A stretch of DNA of 57,140 nt from an uncultured Coriobacteriaceae bacterium (GTDB lineage: Bacteria > Actinomycetota > Coriobacteriia > Coriobacteriales > Atopobiaceae), in contig CADAQM010000019.1 of the NCBI GenBank assembly GCA_902790135.1, positions 1 through 57,140 on the forward strand, written 5' to 3'. Shown here piece by piece: positions 18,437 through 27,225 of the stretch. Positions within the stretch are counted from its first letter, which is position 1, and each line of letters opens with the position of its first letter. The position numbers and the translations under genes are program-made. Under the pieces are notes generated by a model. That model did not search any database and was not told the origin of the DNA. It saw only the letters and a list, made by a program, of their open reading frames with translations.

Positions 18437-19090
18437 ATGATTGAGGGCGCGATTTTTGACATGGACGGATTGATGTTCGACACCGAGCCCATCTGGACGA
18501 GGACGTGGGCGCCGGTGCTGGCGACCATTGGCATCGAGTATCCCGAGGGCCTGGCCGATGCGGTGCGTGGCACGTCGGGCAAGACTATGGAGGCGGTCAT
18601 CAACCGCTTTGCCCCAGAAGCCGATGCGGCCTACGTGCGCGAGAAGGCTTACGAGATGGTCCACGAGGAGCTGCAGAAAGGCGCTCCCAAGAAGCCCGGT
18701 CTCGATGAGCTGCTCGCCTACCTGAAGGAGCAGGGCATTCCCATGGCTGTCGCCTCGTCCAGCTCGCTTGAGGCAATTACGACGAACCTTGCCAACGGCG
18801 GCGTGAGCGAGTACTTCAGCGAGCTCTTCACTGGCGTGGGCATGGCAAACCCCAAGCCCGCACCCGATATCTTCCTCAATACGGCCGCCGCGATGGGCGT
18901 GGACCCCGCACACACGCTGGTCTTCGAGGACAGCCTCTCGGGCGTGCGAGCAGGCGTTGCGGGCGGCTTCATTACCGTGATGGTGCCCGATATGCTCGCA
19001 CCCGACGACTTTGCCCGCGAGAACGCGGCCTGCATCTGCAAGGACCTGTTTGAGGTGCGCGACCTGCTTGCAGCGGGCAAGCTGGGGTAA
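18437..19090 (+). CDS. HAD-superfamily hydrolase, beta-phosphoglucomutase/phosphatase-like
   Basis: 217-aa HAD subfamily IA protein. Motif I is DMDGLMFDTEP near residues 8-18 (nucleophile and acid-base Asp), motif II is the Ser in VASSSS near 110, motif III is the Lys in NPKPAPDIF near 145, and motif IV is FEDSLSGVRAG near 168. The DGLMFDTEP cap-domain arrangement is typical of beta-phosphoglucomutase-like and sugar-phosphate phosphatases. ATG 18437 is chosen over upstream in-frame codons because AAGGGGA lies 6 nt before it. Substrate cannot be deduced. Confidence 0.87.
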   Translation: MIEGAIFDMDGLMFDTEPIWTRTWAPVLATIGIEYPEGLADAVRGTSGKTMEAVINRFAPEADAAYVREKAYEMVHEELQKGAPKKPGLDELLAYLKEQGIPMAVASSSSLEAITTNLANGGVSEYFSELFTGVGMANPKPAPDIFLNTAAAMGVDPAHTLVFEDSLSGVRAGVAGGFITVMVPDMLAPDDFARENAACICKDLFEVRDLLAAGKLG

Positions 19091-19105
19091 CCGGACGGCC
19101 CTGCG

Positions 19106-20017
19106 CTAGTTGCCGATGCCGTGGTGAGGAGCCGGCGTGCTGCGATCGAGCGGTGCGAAGGTATAGCCCTCGCTCTGGAAGTACTCGATGATGCGGGGAA
19201 GCGCCTCGACGGTAGTCTCCTTGTTCGCGCTGTCGTGCATGAGGAACACGATCTTTGTATAGCCGTAGCTGGTGTCGGCCTTAGTCGCCTCCACGAGCTC
19301 GTCTGCCGTGTGCTTGGCGCCGTCGCCGCAGCTCGCGTCCCAGTCGTAGTACTGGTAACCCCGGCCGAGAACGTCCGGTGCAAGCGTCGACATGATGCCA
19401 GTGCAGTAGTTGGCTGAGACCGTATTGGACGATCCGCCGGGGAAGCGGATGAAGCAGGGAACGTAACCAATCTGATCCTTCACCACCTCGGCGATGGCGT
19501 TGAGGTCCTCCCAGTAGGCGTCATACGAGGCGTATACCTGCGCATAGTCGTGCGAGTAGGTGTGCATGCCGATGGTGTGTCCCCGGCGATAGCACTCGCC
19601 GATCATGTCCAGGTAGTCCGGGTTGATGGCCGTGACAAAGAAGGCCGCCTTGATCCCGTACTCGTCGAGGATGTCCAGCACGGCCTGCGTGTTCTCGGAA
19701 GGACCGTCGTCAAAGGTGAGGTAGACCACCTTGGTGTCGCTCTCGTCGTAGTTCCACTCCGTACGCGCAGGGTCGAGGGCGAACTCGGCATCACGTGGGT
19801 CGGGCTGCTCAGTCTCAGGCTCTGGCTCAGCTGATTCCTCGACAGGGGCTTCGTCCTGCATCTTGTCTAAGACGACCACCTCCTGCGGGGCGGGCTTCTC
19901 CTTGGGCTTCTCCGTCTTGTGGGGGCGGCAGAAGATGGCCACCGCCAGCAAGCCTGCGAGAAGACACACGCAAAGACTGACGAGAAAGTGGACGAGCTGG
20001 TTCTTGCGCGAGGACAT
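19106..20017 (-). CDS. Membrane-anchored polysaccharide deacetylase (NodB-type)
   Basis: 303-aa carbohydrate esterase family 4 protein. A single N-terminal membrane segment (LVHFLVSLCVCLLAGLLAVA, about 9-28) is followed by a Glu/Pro-rich stalk to about residue 90 and the NodB domain. Catalytic motifs: TFDDGPSENT near 104, metal His pair in GMHTYSHDY near 156, RFPGGSSNT near 195, and VFLMHDS near 264. It should act outside the membrane, removing N-acetyl groups from peptidoglycan or a surface glycan. ATG 20017 has AAGGAG 6 nt upstream. It converges with the HAD gene; 15 bp separate their stops. Confidence 0.92.
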   Translation of the reverse strand: MSSRKNQLVHFLVSLCVCLLAGLLAVAIFCRPHKTEKPKEKPAPQEVVVLDKMQDEAPVEESAEPEPETEQPDPRDAEFALDPARTEWNYDESDTKVVYLTFDDGPSENTQAVLDILDEYGIKAAFFVTAINPDYLDMIGECYRRGHTIGMHTYSHDYAQVYASYDAYWEDLNAIAEVVKDQIGYVPCFIRFPGGSSNTVSANYCTGIMSTLAPDVLGRGYQYYDWDASCGDGAKHTADELVEATKADTSYGYTKIVFLMHDSANKETTVEALPRIIEYFQSEGYTFAPLDRSTPAPHHGIGN

Positions 20018-20091
20018 AGGTGCTCCTTGGGCAGCGTGTGTGGGACCGCATAATGGCTGTCGTAAGACCATAGCACATGCCCGCCGTCGCA

Positions 20092-20135
20092 ATAGAAGAG
20101 GCGCCGGAGTGGCCTTTCGACCGCTCCGGCGCCTC
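20092..20135 (-). terminator. Terminator after the PTS gene
   Basis: GAGGCGCCGGAG (20098-20109) and CTCCGGCGCCTC (20124-20135) form a perfect 12-bp stem. On the minus strand it is followed by TTCTATTG. It lies 48 bp after the PTS stop codon and upstream of the deacetylase gene. Confidence 0.75.
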
Positions 20136-20182
20136 CGCACGTACCTGGCATCAGGATGCTGCCAGGTTGGAAGGGAAGGGGA

Positions 20183-21953
20183 CTAGCTCAAGATCTGCAG
20201 CAGCCAGTTAACGTCGGTGGTGGTGCGCATCTTCTCGACGACTTCCTCGTCCTCGAGGGCGCGGGCGACGTTGGCCAGGACCTGCAGGTGCTCTCCGCCG
20301 GCGCCGGCGATGCCGAAGACCAGGTAGGCCTTCTCTTCGCCCCAATCGACGCCCTCGGGATACTGGTGCAGGGTGACGCAGGTCTTCTTGACGGAGTCCT
20401 TGGCCTCGTTGGTGCCGTGCGGGATGGCGACGCCCGCCGGAGGCGCGGATTGCCTCCTCCTTGGTGACGGACGGGCAACCGATCTTGATGCCCTCGCGAT
20501 CGATGGCGATGCTGGGCTGGGTCGGAGTCTCGATCTTCTTGACGAGCTCGTCCTGGTCGGTCTCGCCGACGCCGGCTGCAGCGGAGGCAGCCACGAGCGA
20601 GTTGTACAGGCCGTCGAGGTTGGGGTCGGACAGGAAGTTGTTGATGACCACGAACTGGGCCTGCGGGGCGCTCTTGCGGGCGCGGTCGGCCAGGTTGGCC
20701 TGCACGACGACGATGCGGGCGTCAGCAGGAACCTCGTCCACGGAGGCATGCTCGACGATGAGGTCGGGGCGGTCGAGCTTGATGCGGTTGCGGAAGCGGG
20801 TGGCGCCCATGGCGGAGGAGCCCATGCCAGCGTCGCAGGCGAAGATGATCTTGTCGCCGAAGCCAGCCTTGGCGTCTGCGGGGGAGTCGCCAGCCTTCAT
20901 GCTGGAGACGGCCGCCTGGGCACCGGCGAGGTCGGAGACGTCAGAGGCGCGAACGATGGGCGAGGCGATCAGGAAGGACACGGCAGCGCCGGCAAGCACG
21001 CCGAGCAGGATCATGATGGTCTGGCCCTGGGGTGCCATGGCGAGGAAGGCGATGATGGAGCCGGGGGAGGCGGGGCCGACGAGGCCGAGGCCAAAGATGC
21101 TGAACAGCAGGATGGAGACGATGTTGCCCACGATGGGGGCGATGATGACCCTGGGGTTCATGAGAACGTAGGGGAAGTAGATCTCATGGATGCCGCCGAG
21201 GAAGTGAATGATGACGGCGCCAGGAGCGGACTGCTTGGTCGCCTCGTCCTTGCAGAAGAGGCAGTAGGCGAGGAGGACGCCGAGGCCGGGGCCGGGGTTG
21301 GACTCGAGCATGTACATGATGGACTGGCCAGCGGTCTTGGCCTGCTCGGTTGCGATGGGCACGAAGACGCCGTTGCCGATGGCGTTGTTGAGGAACAGCA
21401 CCTTAGCGGGCTCGATGAAGACGGCCAGCAGGGGCAGCAGGTGAGCATTGACGAGCATCTCGACGCCTGCCTGCAGGACGACCAGGATGCCGCCCATGAA
21501 GGGGCCGACTCCCCAGTAACCGGCGATGGCAAGCAGCATGCCGAGGATGCCGAGCGAGAAGTTGTCGACGAGCATCTCGAGGCCAGCGGGCTTCCAGGTG
21601 CTAGCGAACTCGTCCCACTTCTTGATGATGAGGCCAGCGAGCGGGCCCATGAGCATGGCGCCCATGAGCATGGTGTACTCGGATCCGATGATGGCGCCCA
21701 TGACGGCGACCGATCCGATGACGCGACCGCGCTGGCCGGCGATGGCCTGGCCACCCTGGCCAGCGATCAGAACGGGAATCAGGTACTTGAGGATGGGGCC
21801 GACCATCTCGGCCAGCGAGGCGTTGGGCAGCCAGCCCGTCTCGATAAAGAGTGCAGTGAGGAAGCCCCACGCGATAAAGGCACCGATGTTGGGCATGACC
21901 ATGCCGCTGAGGAACTTGCCGAACTTGGCAACCCCCGCTCGAATGTCTGCCAT
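20183..21953 (-). pseudogene. mtlA: PTS mannitol-type EIICBA, internal deletion and frameshift in IIA
   Basis: Mannitol-family PTS permease that would import and phosphorylate a hexitol. The IIC membrane domain (MPNIGAFIAWGFLTALFIETG, multiple TM) and the IIB domain with phospho-Cys (FACDAGMGSSAMG, near residue 372) are intact. In IIA the frame runs to VTKEEAIRASG and then changes near 20431-20442; the continuation GVAIPHGTNEAKDSVKKT, including the phospho-His, is in another frame and ends at 20183. By comparison with E. coli MtlA about 35 IIA residues are missing at the junction. Without correction the original frame runs on to 20208 with nonsense residues. ATG 21953 has AAGGAGAGGG upstream. 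It is a real deletion, or a sequencing/assembly artefact. IIC and IIB could work with a IIA encoded elsewhere. Confidence 0.85.
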
Positions 21954-21979
21954 TTCCCTCTCCTTCCAGATGAGGATCT

Positions 21980-22009
21980 GTCGTTTGAAGTGCAAGGTGT
22001 TGAAACGAC
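21980..22009. promoter_or_regulatory. Inverted repeat in mtlA leader, possible operator
   Basis: GTCGTTT (21980-21986) and AAACGAC (22003-22009) form 7-bp arms 16 nt apart, placed around the predicted transcription start of mtlA. It shares the TTGAAAC core with the palindrome in the divergent promoter at 22173-22187, so the same regulator may bind both. Confidence 0.4.
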
Positions 22010-22016
22010 AATTAGG

Positions 22017-22045
22017 AGTCTATTACTGTCAAAACAAAAGTTCAA
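22017..22045 (-). promoter_or_regulatory. Predicted sigma-A promoter of mtlA
   Basis: On the minus strand TTGAAC (-35, 22040-22045) and TAGACT (-10, 22017-22022) are separated by 17 nt. The start would fall near 22010, giving a leader of about 57 nt before ATG 21953. Confidence 0.5.
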
Positions 22046-22166
22046 GAAGGAAATGGGGAATTGCACCCATTGGCAAAGATAAGACCTGCAAACGGGCATA
22101 AAACACAGGCAAGTGGCGCTATTTAGCTTGCAGCGTTGGACAAAACGGAAATTTTCGCAACAACAC

Positions 22167-22194
22167 TTGACGTTATTGAAACAATAAATACAAT
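22167..22194 (+). promoter_or_regulatory. Predicted promoter with operator-like palindrome for the dehydrogenase gene
   Basis: TTGACG (22167-22172) and TACAAT (22189-22194) are spaced 16 nt apart. The spacer contains a perfect palindrome TTATTG-AAA-CAATAA (22173-22187). A repressor bound there would block RNA polymerase directly. The DeoR regulator encoded at 23653-24411 is the natural candidate, by position only. Confidence 0.6.
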
Positions 22195-22268
22195 GTGGTT
22201 AAGGTGTTGGAACGAAAGTACGTACATCGGCACAACAAGGGATGTGCCGCTCGAGAAGGGAACGTCGC

Positions 22269-23534
22269 ATGAAGGCAAAGGCAGTAAGGCTGCACGCTGC
22301 TATGGATCTGCGCCTGGAGGAGATCGAGCTGCCCGAGATCGCCGACGACGAGATGCTGGTCGAGGTTATCTCCGACTCCATTTGCATGTCTACCTACAAG
22401 ATGGCCAAGCTCGGCACCGATCACAAGCGCGTCCACGATGACGCCGCGGAGCATCCGCCCATCACTGGCCATGAGTTCGCGGGCAACATCGTGAAGGTGG
22501 GCGCCAAGTACGCCGACCTCTACAAGCCCGGCCAGAAGTTCACCATTCAGCCGGCCATTAACTACAAGGGTTCCATGGACTCTCCTGGCTACTCCTACGA
22601 GTTCTGCGGTGGCGACGCAACCTACTGCATCCTGCCCCAGGAGATCTTTGCAACCAACAGCTTCCTCGTGTACGAGGGCGAGGCCTACTATCAGGCGTCG
22701 CTGGCCGAGCCTCTGTCCTGCTCCATCGGTGCCCTCAACGCGGCGTATCACACGCAGATGGGCGTCTATATCCATGAGATGGGCATCCGCGAGGGCGGCA
22801 ACCTTGCCATTACCGCCGGAGCCGGCCCGATGGGCCTTGGTGCGCTCACCTATGCGCTGCATCGCGACCGCAAGCCCGGGCTGCTCGTGGTGACCGACAT
22901 CAACCAGGAGCGCCTCGACCGCGCCGCAAGCCTCTTCCCGCCTGAGCAGGTCAAGGAGGAGACAGGTGTCGAGCTGCACTTTGTCAACACGGGCAACAAG
23001 GAAGACCCCGTGGCCGAGCTGCGCGCCATCACGGGCGGCAAGGGCTACGATGACGTGCTCTGCTACGCCCCGGTGGCTGCGGTCATCGAGCAGTCCAGCG
23101 CCATTCTGGGCCGCGACGGCTGCCTCAACTTCTTTGCAGGTCCCACCGACACGCAGTTCAAGGCGCCCATCAACTTCTATGACGTGCACTACAACTCCAC
23201 GCACGTCATGGGCACCACTGGCGGCAACACGGCCGACATGATCGAGTCGCTCGAGCTGACGGCAGCCGGCCGCATCGACCCGGCCGTCATGGTCACCCAT
23301 ATCGGTGGTCTGGATGCTGCGGCTGAGACCACTTGCAACCTGCCGGGCATCCCCGGTGGCAAGAAGCTCATCTACACGCACATCTCCATGCCGCTCATCG
23401 CCCTGGATGACCTGCGGAGTAAGGCCGACGAGGACGAGCGCTATGCAGCCCTGGCCGACATCGTCGAGGCCAACAACGGCCTGTGGTGTCCGGCGGCCGA
23501 GCGCTTCCTGCTCGAGAACTGGAACGAGGACTAA
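22269..23534 (+). CDS. Zinc-type dehydrogenase, L-sorbose-1-phosphate reductase-like
   Basis: 421-aa medium-chain dehydrogenase that closely resembles L-sorbose-1-phosphate reductase (SorE), which interconverts a ketose-1-phosphate and a hexitol-6-phosphate with NAD(P)H. The N-terminal catalytic domain contains ISDSICMSTYK, HPPITGHEFAGNIVKVG (a zinc-ligand-like region) and GYSYEFCGGDATYCILP. The Rossmann fold has AGAGPMGLGALTYAL near 180-195 with an acidic strand end VVTDIN. It lies divergent from the mannitol-type PTS and has its own promoter, so together they suggest hexitol catabolism. ATG 22269 has AAGGGA upstream. Mannitol-1-phosphate or sorbitol-6-phosphate are alternative substrates. 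Confidence 0.85.
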   Translation: MKAKAVRLHAAMDLRLEEIELPEIADDEMLVEVISDSICMSTYKMAKLGTDHKRVHDDAAEHPPITGHEFAGNIVKVGAKYADLYKPGQKFTIQPAINYKGSMDSPGYSYEFCGGDATYCILPQEIFATNSFLVYEGEAYYQASLAEPLSCSIGALNAAYHTQMGVYIHEMGIREGGNLAITAGAGPMGLGALTYALHRDRKPGLLVVTDINQERLDRAASLFPPEQVKEETGVELHFVNTGNKEDPVAELRAITGGKGYDDVLCYAPVAAVIEQSSAILGRDGCLNFFAGPTDTQFKAPINFYDVHYNSTHVMGTTGGNTADMIESLELTAAGRIDPAVMVTHIGGLDAAAETTCNLPGIPGGKKLIYTHISMPLIALDDLRSKADEDERYAALADIVEANNGLWCPAAERFLLENWNED

Positions 23535-23549
23535 TCGGCTGCGTGGCGT

Positions 23550-23583
23550 GCGGCGGGCGTCAAGGCGCCCGCCGCGCTCCTTA
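23550..23583 (+). terminator. Terminator-like hairpin after the dehydrogenase gene
   Basis: GCGGCGGGCG (23550-23559) and CGCCCGCCGC (23566-23575) form a perfect 10-bp stem with a 6-nt loop, followed by GCTCCTTAT. The U-tract is weak, so read-through into the DeoR gene is possible. Confidence 0.65.
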
Positions 23584-23652
23584 TGGGGTGGTGATGCTCT
23601 CATGCTGTATCATAGTGAAGATACTCAGATGATTGAGAGTGGGGTATGCAGC

Positions 23653-24411
23653 ATGGCGATGGCAGAGCGCAGGGATTCCCTCGTCGAGTTCGTCAACAGT
23701 GAGGGAAGCGTTACGTTTGCCCAGATAAAGCGCAGGTTTCCTGACGTGAGCGAGATGACGCTGCGCACCGATCTCAAGGCGCTCGACCAGCAGCATCAGA
23801 TCATTCGCGTGCACGGTGGAGCCAAGTCCGTGGGCTTTGCCGTGGGCACGGACGACCTTCTGGCCCGCCGTGTGGGCAGGCGCTCGGCCGAGAAGACCGA
23901 AATCGCCAAGAAGGCTGCCGCGCTCATCGCCCCAGGGCACACCATCTTCATCGACTCGGGAAGCAGCACCACGGCTCTTGCGGCTACAATCGAGGACATG
24001 GAGCTTCTGGTCTTCACCAACTCCCTCACCGTTGCGTCCGAGCTGGCCAGGCTCGAGCACGTGATGGCCTATCTGGTGGGAGGCAGGCTCAACCGCTACT
24101 CCATGAGCACCACCGGCGCGCGAGCCATCGAGGAAGTGCGATTAAAGAGTTTTGACCAGGTGTTTTTGGGCGTAACGGGCTACCAGCGCAAGGAGGGGTT
24201 CTCGTGCGGATTGGATGACGAGGCGGTCTTCAAACAGACGCTCGTCGAACGCTCGCACGAGCGCATCGTCCTCATGGACTCGAGCAAGGAGGATCGACCC
24301 TCGACGTTCAAGATATGCGACCTTCGCGACGTCGACGTCGTGGTGTCTGATGGGGGACTCTCCAGCGAGTTCTCCCGTGCCTGCGAGGACCGTGGTGTGA
24401 CGCTTCTGTAA
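23653..24411 (+). CDS. DeoR-family transcriptional regulator
   Basis: 252-aa DeoR/GlpR-type repressor. The N-terminal helix-turn-helix (RRDSLVEFVNSEGSVTFAQIKRRF...MTLRTDLKALDQQHQIIRVHGGA, residues 5-55) has the DeoR signature, and the C-terminal sugar-phosphate-sensing domain carries IFIDSGSSTTALA near 97-109 and the GVTGY and DSSK segments. Such proteins repress sugar catabolic genes until a phosphorylated sugar binds. It sits between the hexitol dehydrogenase and adhE and probably controls the PTS/dehydrogenase pair. ATG 23653 is chosen at the domain start with a weak AGTGGGG site; upstream in-frame ATGs exist. Confidence 0.9.
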   Translation: MAMAERRDSLVEFVNSEGSVTFAQIKRRFPDVSEMTLRTDLKALDQQHQIIRVHGGAKSVGFAVGTDDLLARRVGRRSAEKTEIAKKAAALIAPGHTIFIDSGSSTTALAATIEDMELLVFTNSLTVASELARLEHVMAYLVGGRLNRYSMSTTGARAIEEVRLKSFDQVFLGVTGYQRKEGFSCGLDDEAVFKQTLVERSHERIVLMDSSKEDRPSTFKICDLRDVDVVVSDGGLSSEFSRACEDRGVTLL

Positions 24412-24424
24412 GCCAGTACCCGTC

Positions 24425-24445
24425 AACGTACATGCGCCGTACGTT
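24425..24445. promoter_or_regulatory. Palindrome upstream of adhE
   Basis: AACGTAC-N7-GTACGTT, perfect 7-bp arms, lies 13 bp after the DeoR gene stop and about 100 bp before adhE. A -10-like TAGATTAT lies downstream of it. It could be an adhE operator or a short terminator stem without U-run. It does not match the Rex consensus (TTGTGAANNNNTTCACAA). Confidence 0.4.
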
Positions 24446-24543
24446 TCCACCCACGGGAAAACAAGCGCATTAAAAGTACCAGCTAGTTGGCGTAGATTAT
24501 CGTTAGTGTACGCCTAAGAAGTTCGACCGAAGGAGGAATGCTG

Positions 24544-27192
24544 ATGTCTGAAGAGACCAGCGCTGCCGTCTTTAATGATGGCGCGGCCCTCGTCGTGCGG
24601 AGCAACGAGGAGCTGCCGGAGAAGCTCGCCCTCATGCGCGAGGCCCAGAAGGTCTATGCAACCTTTACGCAGGAGCAGGTTGACAAGATCTTCTTCGAGG
24701 CGGCCATGGCCGCCAACAAGGCGCGTATCCCACTGGCCAAGATGGCCGTCGAGGAGACGGGCATGGGCTGCGTTGAGGACAAGGTCACCAAGAACCACTA
24801 CGCCTCCGAGTACATCTACAACGCTTACAAGAACACCAAGACCTGCGGTGTCATCGAAGAGGATGCCGTTGCTGGCATCAAGAAGATCGCCGAGCCCATC
24901 GGCATCATCGGCGCGGTCATCCCGACGACCAACCCCACCTCGACCGCCATCTTCAAGTGCCTCATCGCACTCAAGACCCGCAACGCCATCATGATCTCGC
25001 CGCACCCGCGCGCCAAGGGCTGCACGGCCGAGGCCGCCCGCATCGTCAACGACGCCGCCGTGGCCGCCGGTGCCCCCGAGCATCTCATCGGTTGGATCGA
25101 GGCGCTCTCGCTCGAGAACACCCAGACCCTCATGGCCGACTCCGACATCATCCTGGCCACCGGTGGCCCGGGCATGGTCAAGGCCGCCTACAGCTCCGGC
25201 ACGCCCGCCCTGGGCGTCGGTGCCGGCAACACCCCGGCCATCATCGACAGCACCGCCGACGTGCGCATGGCTGTCAACTCCATCATCCACTCCAAGACCT
25301 TCGACAACGGCATGATCTGCGCTTCCGAGCAGAGCGTGACCGTGCTCGACGACGTTTATGACGAGGCCCGCGCCGAGTTCGAGCGCCGCGGCTGCTACTT
25401 CCTCAAGGGCGACGAGCTCGACAAGGTCCGCAAGACCATCATCATCAACGGCCGCCTCAACGCTCGTATCGTTGGCCAGCGCGCTGCTACCATCGCCGAG
25501 ATGGCCGGCGTCGAGGTGCCCGCCAGCACCAAGATCCTCATCGGCGAGGTCGAGAGCGTCGACATCTCCGAGGAGTTCGCGCATGAGAAGCTCTCCCCGG
25601 TTTTGGGCATGTACCATGCCGCGACCTTCGACGAGGCCATCGCCAAGGCCGAGCGCCTCGTGGCCGATGGTGGCTACGGCCACACCAGCTCGCTCTACAT
25701 CAATACGGCCGAGAAGGAGAAGATGGCCAAGCATGCGGCAGCCATGAAGACCTGCCGTATTCTCGTCAACACCCCCTCCAGCCAGGGCGGCATCGGCGAC
25801 CTCTACAACTTCCATCTGGCGCCCTCCCTCACGCTGGGCTGCGGCTCCTGGGGCGGCAACTCCGTCTCCGAGAACGTGGGCGTCAAGCACCTCATCAACA
25901 TCAAGACGGTTGCGGAGAGGCGTGAGAACATGCTGTGGTATCGCGTGCCCGAGAAGGTCTACTTCAAGAAGGACTGCATGCCGGTGGCTCTCGACGAGCT
26001 CGGCACCGTCATGGGCAAGAAGCGCGCCTTCATCGTGACTGACACCTTCCTGTACAAGAGTGGCTTCACCAAGCAGATCGAGACCAAGCTCGACGAGATG
26101 GGCATCGTCCACGCCTGCTTCTACAACGTCGCTCCCGACCCCACGCTGCAGTGCGCTCAGGAGGGCGTGCAGCAGATCAAGTCCTTCGAGCCGGACACCA
26201 TCATTGCCGTCGGTGGTGGCTCCGCAATGGACGCGGCCAAGATCATGTGGCTCATGTACGAGCACCCCGAGGCCAAGTTCGAGGACATGGCCATGAACTT
26301 CATGGATATCCGCAAGCGCATCTACACCTACCCGACGCTGGGCAACAAGTGCTACTTCGTGGCCATCCCCACCAGCTCCGGCACAGGCTCCGAGTGCACG
26401 CCGTTCGCCATCATCACCGACGCCGAGACCGGCATCAAGTGGCCGCTCGCCGACTACCAGCTGCTGCCCAACATGGCCATCGTGGACACCAACAACATGA
26501 TGACCCAGCCCAAGGGCCTGACCTCCGCTTCCGGCGTCGACGTCTTGACCCACGCCCTCGAGGCCTACGTCTCCATCATGGCGTCCGACTACACCGACCC
26601 GATCGCCCTGCACGCCGGCCAGCTGGTCTTCAAGTACCTGGCCCGCGCCTACGACAACCCCGACGACGTCGAGGCCCGCGACCACATGGCCAACGCCTCC
26701 TGCCTCGCCGGCATGGCCTTCGCTAACGCCTTCCTGGGCGTCAACCACTCCATGGCGCACAAGCTGGGCGCCTTCCACCACATCCCGCACGGCTGGGCCA
26801 ACGCCGTCATCCTCACTCGCGTCATGCGCTACAATGCGGCCGAGCGTCCGACCAAGATGGGCACCTTCAGCCAGTACCAGTATCCGCATGCCAAGGCCCG
26901 CTACGCCGAGTTCGGCCGTGCCTGCGGCTTCACTGGCGCCAACGACGACGAGGTCTTCGAGAACTTCGTGGCCGGCATCGAGGAACTCAAGGCCCACGTG
27001 GGCGTCAAGCCGACCATCAAGGACTTTGGCGTCGACGAGCAGTACTTCCTGGACACGCTTGACGAGATGAGCGAGCAGGCCTTCAACGACCAGTGCACCG
27101 GCGCCAACCCGCGCTACCCGCTGATCAGCGAGATCAAGGAACTGTACCTGGACGCCTACTATGACCGTCCTGCATCGAGCTACGAGGACTAA
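24544..27192 (+). CDS. adhE: Bifunctional acetaldehyde-CoA/alcohol dehydrogenase
   Basis: AdhE reduces acetyl-CoA to acetaldehyde and then ethanol with two NADH, regenerating NAD+ in fermentation. 882 aa, full length. The N-terminal aldehyde dehydrogenase half has catalytic Cys259 in GMICASEQSV and the Gly-rich ATGGPGMVKAAY. The C-terminal iron alcohol dehydrogenase half has AVGGGSAMDAAK and the metal-binding region DVLTHALEAYVS followed by GVNHSMAHKLGAFHHIPHG. ATG 24544 is chosen because GAAGGAGG ends 6 nt upstream; ATG 24538 would be only 1 nt from it. Strong codon bias suggests high expression. A kinase gene follows 33 bp later. Confidence 0.97.
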   Translation: MSEETSAAVFNDGAALVVRSNEELPEKLALMREAQKVYATFTQEQVDKIFFEAAMAANKARIPLAKMAVEETGMGCVEDKVTKNHYASEYIYNAYKNTKTCGVIEEDAVAGIKKIAEPIGIIGAVIPTTNPTSTAIFKCLIALKTRNAIMISPHPRAKGCTAEAARIVNDAAVAAGAPEHLIGWIEALSLENTQTLMADSDIILATGGPGMVKAAYSSGTPALGVGAGNTPAIIDSTADVRMAVNSIIHSKTFDNGMICASEQSVTVLDDVYDEARAEFERRGCYFLKGDELDKVRKTIIINGRLNARIVGQRAATIAEMAGVEVPASTKILIGEVESVDISEEFAHEKLSPVLGMYHAATFDEAIAKAERLVADGGYGHTSSLYINTAEKEKMAKHAAAMKTCRILVNTPSSQGGIGDLYNFHLAPSLTLGCGSWGGNSVSENVGVKHLINIKTVAERRENMLWYRVPEKVYFKKDCMPVALDELGTVMGKKRAFIVTDTFLYKSGFTKQIETKLDEMGIVHACFYNVAPDPTLQCAQEGVQQIKSFEPDTIIAVGGGSAMDAAKIMWLMYEHPEAKFEDMAMNFMDIRKRIYTYPTLGNKCYFVAIPTSSGTGSECTPFAIITDAETGIKWPLADYQLLPNMAIVDTNNMMTQPKGLTSASGVDVLTHALEAYVSIMASDYTDPIALHAGQLVFKYLARAYDNPDDVEARDHMANASCLAGMAFANAFLGVNHSMAHKLGAFHHIPHGWANAVILTRVMRYNAAERPTKMGTFSQYQYPHAKARYAEFGRACGFTGANDDEVFENFVAGIEELKAHVGVKPTIKDFGVDEQYFLDTLDEMSEQAFNDQCTGANPRYPLISEIKELYLDAYYDRPASSYED

Positions 27193-27225
27193 GGCGCGCA
27201 CATCGCGAGAAAGGACAGGCATCTC

